Assembly (NCBI GenBank): GCA_022113835.1
Contig: JAILWY010000027.1
Coordinates: 8,372,501-8,436,500 of the forward strand
DNA from: Atopsyche davidsoni
Taxonomy: Eukaryota; Arthropoda; Insecta; Trichoptera; Hydrobiosidae
DNA: 64,000 bases
Reading direction: 5' to 3'
The translations under genes were made by a program, and so were the position numbers. A model generated the notes under the pieces. The model had not been told where the DNA came from and searched no databases. It worked only from the letters and a program-made list of their open reading frames with translations. Of this stretch, positions 28,001-43,000 are shown piece by piece (positions within the stretch are counted from its first letter, which is position 1; each line of letters starts with the position of its first letter).

Positions 28001-31000
28001 ATCTGTTAAGTAATCATTAATATTTACAAAATAATGTTTTTTTAAATATATATGACCACTCATTAAATCAAGTTAATCGCAGGAGTTGACAAAAAGAAAA
28101 AAATTATAGCCATCGGTTTAGAAAAGTGGATGACGTTGGCGAGTTGTACTCACTGAGTGGAGAAAGGAGGGTGCTGGGGTCTACGCAGAACGCCAGGTAG
28201 GCGTGCAGGAAAGGTAGCAGGCGTGGCAAGGGTCGATAGGCAGCAGCAGCTTGCAGCAAGCGTGAAGCTGCTGCAGGAGAAGCACGACGCACACGACCTA
28301 ACAGACAACGCGCCTGCACGCGCAGACATTCAGCCGGGGGCCCTCGCGCTGCTGAGCCACACCCTTGGCTGCACCCGAGCTGCTGGATCACCCTGCCAAG
28401 TAACAAACCATATAACCATATCAATTGACTTTGATTTATTGTAACTTGAAGGAGTGGTATTGGGTAATTTCTAGTATAATAGAAAAGTTTACAATACATT
28501 TTATACTTCAAATTTAAAATAAAAAAGTTAATTTGATTGTTATAATACTGACCTCATGATAGTGTTTAAAATTAAATAATGTGGACATGTCGCGGATTCT
28601 GAATTTTTGGTGCTATTTCTTCTATACTCTGATTTTTCTGTGAGTGGAGATTCTTGACTTTGCCCCAAGACAATACTAGTTTCTTTGCTCTGAAAATTCA
28701 ATTACAAGTATATAAGATTCTGAGACAAACTGAAACAATAGTTTAAATGAAGGGTCCTTTTTCATGACTCACCTTCAGGTCTTTACTAAAATCGCTGGCA
28801 TTATGACTGTCCCTATTGGGAGTGTCGCTGTGGCTGTGCGAGTGGCATCGCCCAGTTTTGAGTACTCCGACATCTAATAGAACCTCGACTAAATTCAACG
28901 TCACCTCAATAACTCGAACTGTCCAGCACAGGTTATCTCGCATAGCAGCATAATGCACAGCCTACAAATTAAAACATAGTAATGTGATAAATGTATGAAA
29001 CTTTTAAAGTTACAGTCAAGTCAAATTTTTATAAATTATTACTATTTATTCAATGCAAATTAAGAATTTTTTTTAGTATACCTTTAACACCACTAAAAAA
29101 TCAATGTCTCCATCTTTTGTGATATAAAATAATGACCCTGGTGCTTCCTGAATTTCGTCAGTGATATAGGTAATGTTAGAATCTGTTTGCGAGCGAGTTA
29201 GGCTAGGTTTTCTCTCAGGAGTGATATGGGGTCCTTGCATACTGACAGAATCAAGCTGAGATTCCATTGAACCCTGAAATCGAAGGTATTATTTTAAAAT
29301 CTACCCAGTTATTAAAAAAATAATATTTAAAACAATTTTAGATTTTTAATGCTCAATAGTCATGAAGTTTTTTTAACATATAGGTAAGATAAAAACTCCT
29401 CCATTTGGCACTGAAAATCTGGTGACATGTGGAATGTATATATTTTAGGGTGACGGTATGCTTTTATTTACAGTTATCTCACCTGTCTTGTTTTGATATA
29501 ATCTGGAGAAGGTATAGGAGTGTGTTCTGTTACAGTAATGATGGGGTTCTGAGTTGCGGGTGGATGACTGAATTGCAGTTCAAATGGTTTCCGTCGTTCT
29601 GTTCTGATTTCGCCAATATATCTGTGAAATATAATTAGTTGATGAAAATTCAACACATTGATAGTTTTCTATAATATTGTTATACTGTGACTTTAAAACA
29701 TTTCAAAACCATTACATTTAAACAGGCATACCCTGGGTTATGACCAACTCGTCCTAAAACAATTACCGATATAATGGTTGGGTATTTTACACTGTAAATA
29801 CATGTCTGGGTACTCTTAAATATACCAACTTGGTAAATTACTTGCATCCTTCATTGTCTATTATTATTATTGTTATAAATTAGACAATTGTTCTGAGAAA
29901 ATATGAAAGACCATGTAACAATAATAGGCAGGCAAAAAAAAAACAAACCATTAAACTGGATATTTTTTAGTCTTCTCGTCTTAGAAATTTTTGTTAGTTA
30001 CATTAAACTTAAGTTACAGCTGGTTACAATTTCTTTCCAGTAGTCAATATACAGCTTAGGTCATATAAAAAAATTGTTTAGTGTTAGTAAAATTCACTAA
30101 ATGCAGTTTAACATAGCCCAGGGTATGTATTTTTAAGAAAAAATAGCAAAAATATATCTCTGTAAATGCTCAAAACTGCCACATGAACCAAATCATTTTC
30201 ATGCACAAGAGTTTCAAATTACGTTGAATTTAGTCACACTGAAAATCCTTACATAATCGCCTTTCATTTAAAAAAATAACTTAAGCAGCATTGTTTTTAA
30301 TCACAATTCTGTAGAGTTTGGTGGCTGAATGGATTCATTACAAAATTATAATCTCAACCTAGCAAAACATTTAATTAAACAAAAGCTGTAATTATAATTT
30401 TAATTTCATAACAAATTAGTGATTATTACAGCGTTCTACGATGTTCACAATTCTGCGGATTTAATTTCTACCAAAACTGTATAAAATATGTTTATTCGAA
30501 GCAAAATAATTAAATATTTATATAAAACTACAATGAGTCCAACAGCTGACAAAACGTAATCAAGTTCACTACATTTAGTATAACCGGTCTGTGGGTTTGT
30601 TCATATCAAAAAACATAACTGACAAACAACGTGATCTAATTAAATGTATTCCTAAATAATATGAACAGCTGAGAAATAAAAATACATCATTAAACTTGCA
30701 GTTGATATATATCACAGAGTGTTTAGTGATAATTTTAATGATTTTCAGTAAAATAAGTATATACAATCCAATTTTTAAGATTCAGAATCACTGTGCAAAA
30801 AGTCAATACAAAAAAATTGATTAACACATTACCCGAATAATAAAAATTACCCCTTTTATTATAAATGTTACATTAACACATATTAAGTGCATACACCATA
30901 TTTGAAATAAATAAATAATCTGAGTTGTGCTGGATTAGATGTTAAAAAAATTATAACCCAATGTATACATTTTGTATAGTTTTACACAAAATTTGTAAAT

Positions 31001-34000
31001 AAGTGGGTTACAGTATAAATACAAACAGTGATTCAAGTAGGTATATATTCTGGAAAAAATGGTAGCACCATTATACTAGTCAAGCTAGAATTAAGAAAAA
31101 TGAATTTGATTCCATAAGCGTTACCATAACGTTTACATAAATCCCGTTTATTATAGGATTACCAATAACACGTCAACACTGGCTTCATCCAATTTAAAAA
31201 TTGATACTTATCTATTAAATCTATAACTTTGAATACTCTTTAAGTACATTATATTTTCCAACATAACTGAATACATTTTTATAAAAACAATTTTGTTATA
31301 AAACTATGAAACTCCTGTTTTGTGAATATAATGGGGAAATTTTACTGAATATAATGCTGAGGCAATATCTTTATGTCGTTTTTACAATACAACAAGATAA
31401 ATACAAAAGGCTTATCTCTGAATGCTTCATACTGTTTGCCCATTTGCATTTTCTTTTGTGGCCTTCTACTCATATAGAATAGTGTGGTTACAAACTCCTC
31501 ATTCTCATTTTATCTGAGCTTTAACATATTTTGATTTTCATATAAAAATAAAAAGTAACTAACCATTCTAGTAAACTCCAATCAATTTAAATTAGATTAA
31601 ATTAAAAATATGAGAAGTATTGGTGTGAGATGTTGAATGGTAACTCTAGTGCTTGTTTAGACTGGTTTAAATGTTATGTATCAAATTCATTCTGTAACGA
31701 AACAATAACTGGAACATCTAAATACGCCAAGCTGCACTACATCGGGAGCCGCTATCGCTAAAGAAGGTTGAAGTACTGTATGATGTGAAGCAATGTTGGT
31801 TCTCTGATGTCAAACTTACCCGCCAGCTGTCAGTTCATCGATCAGACAGCTTTTTGTGTACAAGATAGAATAGAGCGAAAATAGACAGTCAGTATAAGGG
31901 TCTATAGTACAGAGATAGCAGAAGAGATTACAATGAACTAGACAGGAAAAAACCTTAATCATCTTGTTCCGCGCCATTTGCTAAACCAGATCTACAAAAG
32001 CCATAATTTGAACACGTCATTATGACTTTACGGTTCTGGGGTTCAAGAGTTATAAAATTTTTAAATAAGCGGTTCTGGCATTATCAGATCATGGTCTATG
32101 TAGATCTAGTAAATGACCGTGAATGTGAAAAGTAATAAACTACTGAGCGTTGGATCAAAATAGCCTGTAAATAAGTCATTAGTTTAACAACATTTATTTA
32201 TGAAAATAAAAGTATTTCATGTTAACGAAGATAACATTACTTGAGCTTAAAATTGAAAATAAATATTTTAAGGAGATTTAAAATACTCCAAAATTTTACT
32301 TGATTCTATTTTCTTACAAATTTGAAAAAAAAAGGTAATATTATGATAGAGTAATAAAAGAATATTTAGATAAAAACGCATCTAAACTATGAAGAGGAGG
32401 GAGGATTAGAGATTTTATTTTATCTATTCAAACTAATTGGGATATGTACTACTGGATAACTTTGTAAATATTAAATATTCAGTGTGTTCACATTAGGCAT
32501 CGATACAGACTTACTGATTTACAATAAGTTCAGCACTTTTAAAATCCTTTTATATGTGCGATAGATGAGCCAAATATGTATAATTCAGTTTAAACAGATG
32601 TTTAATGATGATCTAAAAAATATTTACAAGGTATTAATCATCTTGAAATACAAAATCACCAGTGGGCGATTTTGACGACCAAATTGTTATTTATTTTGAT
32701 TTTAAAAAAACTTGTAATAACAAATTAAAAATACAATAACACTAGACTGAATATAAATAAAATATTTTCTAATATATTTATATATATTATCAATATATTA
32801 GAAGTGATTTTCTCTTCTAAAGAGTCAGCCGTTTCAGTACAAATCTAAGTATAAAAAATGCTATGTTTTAAGAAACTATGATTTTGGTTAATAGGATATT
32901 TAAGTAATTTATCTAAAGATCTATCTATATCTTTTTAAATTAATAGATTAGCATGCGCTCTTCCAAAAATATTATGACGAATATGTTCTACATAAATCAT
33001 TTTTGTTATTAATCATACTAACAGAATTTGCAGTAACTACCACTGCGTAATGCTTGATGCTTGGTTAGAAAAAAATATCTTAAAAGTGTTAGAAGAAAAC
33101 ACGGTTTTAACATAAGAGGAAATTAACTAGAGGGCATTTTTAGATATATTAAAACTTCAGGTACACATTTAGATAACATAGGGAGCACTAATAAGTTAGT
33201 TAAATTCTAAAACTCTGAATGCATTTTCAAGTAATGTAACCAGATAGTGGTTTAAGATCTCCTACTGTGGAATATTCTATTCTAAGGGCATAATATAAGA
33301 GAAGATTATTTGATGCTGACCTTAAGCTAGGCATACTTTTGCCCTTGACGAGATTCGAGGGCATGGCCATCATTTTCTTATGCGTAGCCACTGGAGACAG
33401 GGGAGGAAAGTTACCCCCGAGAGCGGAGCCAGGTCTGTCGGCATCACCAGTGTCGAGACTACGATGATAGTCCTGTATACATGAGGATCATAAAATCATT
33501 TATCTGATACAAGAGTTTTTAATGGTTTGTTATTACTAACAATCACAGTAAGTTTTCTTCTATTCTAGTCTCATTTATCACTTTCTCTACGATTATACAT
33601 TGCTTGGTCTATAAAAACATTGAAGATACTTTATATACTAACCAGTTGTTCATAAGGCACAATCTTAGGATCTTCCACTCCGATTTTCTCAAGAGCCTTT
33701 TCTGACTTTGACATCAATTTGGTTTCTACAAAGGCCTTGAGATCTGCCATCTTCATTCTCCTTTTGATCTTCTCGCTGGCTCTTCTCGTTATGCTGGGCG
33801 GCTGCTCCTCTTGTACCTTTACGGGATTGTGGAATGGACTTTCGGCCGTTGGTGAAGTGTCTTTCAGTTCTGGTACCTCCATAAAGTTTTTTAAAGACTC
33901 TCGCTTTTTTGATTCTGGACTCTGATAGATGGAGACTTCTATTTTAGGTATTGGCAGAGAATTGCTTCTTTTCCTCGGTTGGCTTTGATTTGATACATCA

Positions 34001-37000
34001 TCGCTTATATCACGTAGCCTATAATAAAATTATTATTATAATATTTTAAATAAAAGTCACCTAGTCAATTAAAAAAACTCAAATATAATAACCTGTTATA
34101 AATAAAATGAAGGGCCCAATACACTCCCTCTTCTTGCCATTGTGATACAAATAGACATCTTAAAACTGCCACATCAAGAAATGTAGCGGCCAAGACGTCT
34201 CCACCTTTAGATGACGATGCTGCATGTGGTGACCGAGCATTACTTTCCACAGAATCTTTGTCAGATGAACTGGAAATAATGAATTCATCTTATATAACAT
34301 TGTATACATAAAGAGTAATTGTGACTTACCTTTTGAAATGCACGGTAAAAACATATAATTGAGTTTTTTTATGATAGATACACAGATAGTCAATCAAATG
34401 GTGTAATTGTAAATACTATTTGGTCTTAACGGTCTTACTAAATCTTAATGGTAATTATTAGTATTAGTCTATAATCATATACTTAAAATGTAGGTTGTTA
34501 CTTTGCAAATAAAACTGATTGTTCACCTCATTTTTTGAACTTGGGGAGTAGTTTTATGCACGGGGCCTCCTTTTTCTCCCTGCGGTGGAGGCAGTAGTAC
34601 TGTGGATGGTAATCGGCCACCAGACTGATGCAGCATGCTGGCGTCCGCTGTGTAAATGGAAGGATCTTGAAGCAATCCATATGAGTTGCTTTGGATGGCA
34701 GGCAGACGGAATATAACCTGAGATCACAGAAAAATATAAATGTGAATATCTATTATGCATATGGTATCTTGTATCGTGTATTATATGTAGTGTAAAAGAA
34801 TATGTTGTCTTAGCTCACCACGTGTTCTTCTTCAGTGCTTGAGCTTTCTTCCGGAATGGTCTCAGGGAAAACTGTATCCTTTGGTGATGATAACCAACCC
34901 TGAGAAATGTGTCCCTACATGTAATTTACAGAAATTTAAATAAAAACACATAAAAAATCATTCAACCAAACTACCAAGCAGGATCTAAATTATTTCAAGG
35001 CACTTAGCCATGCGTTGACTATCTATCGTTTATCTATATATTTTGTTTGTGTATCGACAAATCGCAATAATAAATTGCCATCGGCCATATTTTGTGATAT
35101 GTTTTCGCGATTTCTCCGAAAAAATATTAACGCTAATGAAAGAAATGATCGAAAACAGTTTGTTGATCGGTTGTCAGTTGTGGCGCGACGGGTAGGAAAA
35201 TTAAGTTATAGTAATAGTCATAATTACTGTATTGTGAATATCTGAGTGTGAGTCGTGCGCGAGTTGTTACTTTATTGTTACTCGTTATGTGGAGTTTAAA
35301 TATGTTGTGCAATAACGTTATTGTGGAAAAATAATGTTTTGTGTACCTCTTCCTCGACGGCGGTTGTGGGCTTTGTCGTTTGATGGTCTGAGAAGGATAT
35401 GCTGACAGTTTGGCTAGGCGGGCTATCTGCGTTTCCGTAGTCGTCTCTTGAAGCTTTTCCTATTCAATAGATAAACAATTAAATTAAATTATTCAAATAA
35501 TAACACCATGAAATGATTTTGAAAAACACAGATCATCCAGAGACAACGCGACACTGGCAACTCTGACAAGCATCGTGAAAAAACTGAACTTGTCTTCTTC
35601 TTTGAGTGCCTTTCCTCAGAGAAGGTGGTGACTATTTCACTGAACACATATCTATCCTGGACTAGTTTTACTGATTCGGCTGTACTCCCGCATCCACGTA
35701 AGTTTCCTCATTCCAATAGGATACCTTGAGTATTTTTACCATCAGGAGTTCTCTTCTCAAGACTCTCATTTGTGACGCGGTCACCCCGTGGTGTTTTAAA
35801 GATTCTCCTATGTCTATTGGTGAAGTATTGTTACCGCATCCAATCAACGTAGACTTCTCTCTGGACTTCTCGACTCTATTGACGTTTGGGACGAATTAGC
35901 AAATAGCTTTTTTTACACGAAGCATATAATTTCATCACCTCAGTTTTTAAAATAAATGACATGATATTTTTATGAGGCTATACGTCAAGAAAAATTATGA
36001 CATTTCGGGTATAAACATAACTTTTGCTGTCATCATTAATATTCCAAAACGCTCGGCCTTTGTAAACTAACCATAAAAATAGAGGTAATCCATATTTTTA
36101 AATTCTTCCTTCATAAAACTATTTATTTTGTGATTAAATTTATACAGGTCCCAACACTCACGTAAGAAGTAATTTTGATGGAAAGTGATTTGATTGTTTC
36201 TCGGACTGTATGGCACACACATCGTCCACATCCGTATATTGCAATTCAAGCACAAACAACTGGATTATCATGCCTCAAAATCCGCACCAAACAGTGACTC
36301 GTTATAAATGCATTTATTTTTCAATAACAATAATCACTCATAGATTTTTTAACCTCTAAGTGCGACAAATCTATCGATTAACCAAGCCATCAAAATGGAA
36401 ATGAGCTTCACCTCTAAAGATGATTTTATTTGAAAAATCAGCATCGTATGTGACAGCAAAGTCTTGGAAACTATTTATACAATACAAGTCACCTTATAAT
36501 GTATAATTTATTAATCAATAAAAAAATACAAATTTTAAAAATTAAAATTACTTACATGAATTTTGGGATAACTGTGTAATATTAGGTATAGAAGAATTAT
36601 TCAGCACTCGTAGATTTTTGGTTGCAGAAGTTTTTATAGTTTGTTTATAATATAGTTGTTTTCTTTTTTCTACAGATAAAATATTGAAAATAATTATTTC
36701 TTACGTCCTAAGAAGACATCTTTGGGACCTCGGGGGGCAGACGAGGCTCCCAGGGCTCGCGGCCTCGGCTTGCATGGGGCCGTAAAGCAAGCCGCTTCCG
36801 GTTTTCTGAATTCCCACAGCGCTTGCCAGATCTTCAGGCCGTTTTCGAGTCGAAAGTTCTGGAAATCTGACTCCTTCAGGTGTTGAGCGATTGGGGCGAA
36901 CAGGTAAATAAACAACTGAAAAAAAAATCATTAATAATTCCCATACAGTTCACGTATCAAATCTATTTATAAATCATGTATAGTCTTTGATTTGAAAAAT

Positions 37001-40000
37001 AAATATTTCTGGTGTTTTCTCGTGCGGAAATTTCTTATCGAGCTCTGGGCTGATTGTTTTGTCTGGAAAAGCGAATTTGCTATCGAAACTGACCGTCAGT
37101 GCGCGAGAGTAACTCGTAGAAATAAATTCACCGAAGAATCAATACACACGCAAGGCGGAACGAATTTCATTCAGTAAATTCGCAGTGGAAATCTTTATCA
37201 GCTCGATCCGACGAAAACTAACATATGAGGTCCGTGGAAATATTTAGGAGCTCTTATCAACAAGGTATCAAAATAATGTCCCTTTCCGTTTTTCTTCATA
37301 TTTGTTAAGTATGTACTGAATAATTCGTCTCGCGGTGTGGTGGCTGGAAACGTTTTGTATACGCGAGCGTCACACCGGTGTGACGCGTTGGTTTATCAAA
37401 AATAAAAACATATCCGATATATCTTGAAGTTTCGTTGTTCTCAATGAATAATAACAATGTTAATATTGATAATCGTAAGTTAGATTAGATAGTATTTATA
37501 TACTTACGGATAACGATGGAATAGAAAATAAGTAGTAGAAGGGGTTGGAGTGGAAGACTCCCTTCTCGAAGTCTGCCTCAGCACACTCTTCCGCTGCATC
37601 GAGAATGATCCAGTGGAGGGTGTACAGCAGCTTCGTCTCGACCGTCCCAAGGCTCTGCAGATCTTTGACCCTGGGGAAAAAACAATTGGACATGTGAAAC
37701 GAAATCTACCTTGCTCTATGACTAACTTAATAATTTCACGTAGACCAAGTTGCTTAGAAAAAGGACTTCTTTCTGGTAGCATTCAAGATGAATGTGGCCA
37801 TAGATCACATAAATCGGCGTACATACATATATAATTTGATTATTTACACGATTATACGTCCCAACGCCACAATGCATAATCTGCTACGAGGTAATAGATA
37901 TTTTGATAATATATATTAAGTAATTTAGTAAAGTAAAGTAACGAAAATGTAATTTTAATAATCGATGCGAAATTTATGTTATATTGATCTAGGCTTAAAA
38001 TTATTATTAAATCCAAACGCAATCCTTTAACAAGTTGTGCACTTAAGAGTAGTGTGATATACCTAGGTGAGGAATTCTTAACCACATTAGGGGTGGACTT
38101 TTAGTTGGTAGTTCAAGAGCTTGGGTCAGTTGGTCGCGAACTTCGGGTCAATCTCATTGATTTCCGTGACAACCTAATTACTGTATTTCTATTCACCGTC
38201 ATTTTGGTTGCACTATTTATAATAACAATATTCAATTTAATATTTTTCAGGATTCACCTGAATTTAAACTAAATTGTGAGATCTTAAAATAAGTATGGAT
38301 TCATTGTATTTTAAAAACGAAGTTTCGAGAATCGACGGTAGACAGAATTGAGTCACGGTCGTTCGACAGATTGGTTGAACGTAAGTTTTATTTCAACATA
38401 ATTTAAAACCAATGAAAAATAAACACTGCCTTATACTTTTATAATTAACTCAAGTCTGAGGTTTCATTGTAGCGAAATTAAATCTAAATTGATTCAATAA
38501 GATTCGATTAGAAAATCTTTCAGAAAGAGTACAATCGTAAATTGAAATGAATGCGCTTTAACTAGGAGCTGATGCAACAGTTTTCAAAAAGAAACCCCAC
38601 CAACAGCCTGACATTTACTGCGAGGAAATGTTACAATCTACTACAGTACACCCCCTTTATCGCATTTCCATAACGAGGGATGGCCAGTAAAGATTTTAAT
38701 GACCCCCATCAAAGGTAACAGCTTTTCATAACTTTTAACACCTAGCACGTATAAGAAATTAAGACGTTAGCATGAGAGAGTTGTTCAAAGGGGAAAGTCT
38801 TGGCTAAGCATAATGCGAGCCGAAGAATTGAAATTAAGTCGTAGTAATCATTTTTGCGTCTGCGTTACCTTCAGAATTATGTAACGAGAATTCACAGATT
38901 CTTAATTTAACGATAAACATTATTACTATGTAATAATGGTATCTTAAAGTCAGCTTTCTTTTACGATACTACAATTCACCATTGATTTTATTTTGAGTGG
39001 ATGGGAAATACAGACAGGTAAAACAAAAAAAGAGGTTCAATATATTTATAAATAATTCATTTTTTTATCTTATTTGTCTTAAAGCGTTGTCTAAAAAGCC
39101 TGGATCTGTTTATATAACAATGGTTATTATGAATGTAGTATTTCTTTTATTTATTGTATGTGTTCTTCAATTCACGAGCCAACTGCCCACATTGTTCAGT
39201 GTAAGCCCGTATGTATAATGTAGCACATGCACACACACACGCTGGGTGAATTTTTAAGGAAGAGGTCGCATCCCCAAGGAACTTCACACGCTTGAGTTAA
39301 AAAGAAAAAAAGCTAGGGGTGGGTTTTTCTTCTTCTCATTGCACGCCAGTTTCGAGAATAAATTTGCACCTATCTGAGAAGGGGTGCGTACGTGACTGTA
39401 CAAGAAGCAGGTGATTGTTTTTTGTGTACACCCCGTGGACTTAATATTTTATTAGTTGCGATATTTTTTTAGAAATTTTTCAGTATAGTCAAATTAGAGT
39501 TGACGTTGGTAAATTGATCGCTCGAGATTATACAGGCATTATAATTTTTTTAATATCCGCACTAATGAAATTAGAGTGACGTGTCTGTAGGTATGTTTTT
39601 ATAAAGCTCGCTCATCTCTTAAGGCAGTTGCTTCTAGCCTTTTAATTGCCTCTGGTGTCCAACCGGACACGAAATCGTGTCATTTAATTAATTTAATTGT
39701 CACTTTATTTTTCTATGTCGAAAGTTGATTTTTTTACAGAATATTGAAAAAACTATAAATTATATTAACCAATTTTTTAATATTTAATTTAAGTCCATTT
39801 TTAGGGTAAAATAAAATCTTGAAGATGTTGAAAAATTGGATAAAATGACGACTTTTCAATACCAAAGTTTGTTAAAGATTTTTTTTTTTTAATTTTTAAA
39901 TTTATAAGACGCACATGGTTTATATTTAACCTTTCAATTCCGATTAAAAAAAGACTTTTAAGTGTTTAGGATTCTTGGAAAATGTACCGGACGAATCTCA

Positions 40001-43000
40001 AAATTCCTACACTTCAATCGGAAAAACACATATTTATACACATATAGTAAATTTATAAGAAATAAAAAAAATATTGTGTTCGGAAGAAGGGATGTATCAA
40101 ACTTTTTGCATTTAAATATTTTTGATTGGTGCAGTCGATTTTTCGCAAAACGGACTAGAAAATGATCAAAAAAACTCGATTATGGGACTTAGACTCTTAA
40201 TTACGCATTGTAAGCGAAAAATGCATTACCCCCTCTACTTAGCGACTACCGTGCTTGCGAGCGAGCAGTCGTGTTTGTTATAATTTGTCTGCAAGATAGA
40301 GCAGCCATGCACCCGCGTCAAACTAAAAGACGACGATTTCGTCAACAACTTCCTGCTTCCTGTGCGACTTTAGACCCGGTACATATGATATATAGACTGG
40401 GTTAAGTGGATTTGAAAACTGTGCTTACCTGTTGTGAAGGAAGGTGGCAGAGGCGTGCATGACATGAGGAAGCGCTGCTTGGATGAGTCTCCACCTTGGG
40501 ATCGACTGGATGGCTTCAGTCAGGCTTGGAGACAGTCCAAATTGGATGTTCTGCACTAGGACTTTCTCGAACGACTGCAAATCAATATTAAATATTAACC
40601 ATAAACAAATAAATCAGTTAAAATATTTATTTTTTATTTTGTAAAATTTTGATAGCGTGAAAATAAAAAAAATTATTTCACCAATAGTTTTCACTAAAAT
40701 AATCTTTAACCAGTCTGCAACGGGCGTTTTTTCAATTATACATATGTAGTGTAGCCCCCCTCCCTCCGCCCCTAAGGCTCTTGGGATAAAGACGTCAAAC
40801 TGAAACCTTCCACATTTATTATTTATGGACCTTTCAAGGATTTTCCAGAATCGTGATAGGAACTTAAATTTGAGAGACAACTGTCTAGGGAACGACTGCT
40901 AGAAATATAAGTTATACTGTAATATGTTACCTTCAGATAAATAGAAACGAAAAAGAGATATGGCACCCTTACTATTTAAGTTATCTTGGTTTGATTCTTA
41001 AATTATAGAAACAATTATAGCCAGTTATATAGACCAATTTAATAAAAAAAATATTTTTGCTTTATATAAGTATACTACATGCGTCTCTATATTTCCAATT
41101 GTATTTCTTATAATTTTATTGTATTGATACAACCATTAGGTAATAACAATGATATAGTTATTATAGTTTAATAATAATTTATTTTTAATTTATTTTTCAT
41201 AATTAGTACTTAAAAATTTCTGATTCTTATCCCTAAAACGATTAATTACTCATAGTTAATATTAGAAGTCTTATTCACAAAGCTATTTTTGGTTGGCATT
41301 CCGCACGTAAACATCAAACTCTGTAGATATTTTATGAATTGGCGACAGTTGGATGTTAAGTTGGCACAAGTAAGTACGTAAAGTGGCAATCGCTTTGTGA
41401 AAAATTCTAACGAAAATGTACATCCAATTATTTTAAAACCAAAAAAATAAAATAAAAGATACATTTTTAAATAATTGCTTATCTCGAAGGTTAACTTAAC
41501 AGGAAAGCTAAAACATTAATTATTCGCTATCTCAAACTCTAAGTGGATCTAGATTTTCAAAAATATAAAGAATTTATGCCTAATCTTTTATTCGCGAGTC
41601 ACAAAATTTAATACAATTTAAAACTAAAAATATCTTACTAACATTAAAAATATATTTAAATATCTTACTATTATCATTTTATGTCATTCATTGTAATGTT
41701 TGTAGGGATTAGATTTCGTATATATATACTGGATGTCGTTTACGATATATATATACGTTACTCTTGTTACATACTTTGAGCACATACTTTAGCTTCGGAA
41801 TATTGTAAATCTGCAGAGCTGACACACACTGCAATAAAACCGACAACCAAACGATAACTTGTCCGACGTTAATAACAAACAAAAATGTTTTAAAAAAATC
41901 ATAAAATAAGAGGGTGTATTGATTGATAACCGTTCGATTGTCAATTATGTCGCAGCGTGTGTAGGCAGCTACACATGCTGTAATCAACAACCGAACAGTG
42001 ATTAACCTGTAGCTGTATTTTATTTTGCGTTTTTTTATGGTTTTGTCTGAGTAAATGACGTAAAAGAGGACTGTACTGGCTAGTTACCGTTTGGTTGTCA
42101 GTTGTGTCGCAGCATGTGCAGGCAGCTTTATTGTGATAGTCGTCCTGAAGTGACTCTCTGGGAGATTGCCAGAAATTGATACTCGCCGCTGGACACGGTG
42201 CTCTCGATGCTATCGCGCTGTGCGTTAATACGATTTTAATTGACTTTATCGTGAAATGTAAGTGACATTTCAATTAGTTACAAAAAAAAAAGCTGTATTA
42301 ATATATATTTTTTGAGTATTTCAAAATGTTTTAAGAAAAGACAAAAATATCACGTTTATAACGCTCAATCGCGTTAATAAATAACCGTTAGTAATTCTTT
42401 GAGCAAATATCTCTCAAAATGAATCTAATTGCTTATGTATTCTACCTCAACAATTTTATTGAACTTTCAATGCAGGTTGAGCCTCTGTAATCCTGTAAAA
42501 ATAATAAATCGTGTCTATCCTATCTATAACGAACATTACAGTTCTTGTCTGATAGGTAAAATATTTTCTTGGCCAAATTTTAGACCAATTTTAAAGTTAC
42601 CTCTGTTCTAGTATTAAATGTTGTTTTAATAAGACTGAAAGAGTAATAAAGAATACCATTATAAGCTCAAATTTTCTCAATATTAAAAAAAAATCGTGTA
42701 AATCATAGTATATATAAATTAAAATGATATATTTTTATTAACATACCTTGCAGGCTTCTTTTGTTTCCTTGGTAAGCGTAAAATGGAGGCCAAAATAATT
42801 AATAATCATAAATAAACAAAATAACTCTGATATTCTTCAAAGAATAAAAATCATGCAACTTTATAAACTTAAGGGGTAACATTACTCACATATTAATATG
42901 CAGATTTTAAAATATCTGTTTCCGATATCAAAATAAGTAATTTTACCCATATTCACTGTTTCATTGTATTTTTTTATTATACTAGTTAGTTTTATAATAA

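Noticed and set aside
28157..28444. Plus-strand open frame of 95 codons
   Set aside because: Antisense to unc80 exon 17, with no recognisable protein content.
37550..37834. Plus-strand open frame of 94 codons
   Set aside because: Antisense to unc80 exon 5 and part of its intron.
41709..42273. Minus-strand frames of 93 and 110 codons
   Set aside because: They are translations of the degenerate foldback repeat and lie inside an unc80 intron.
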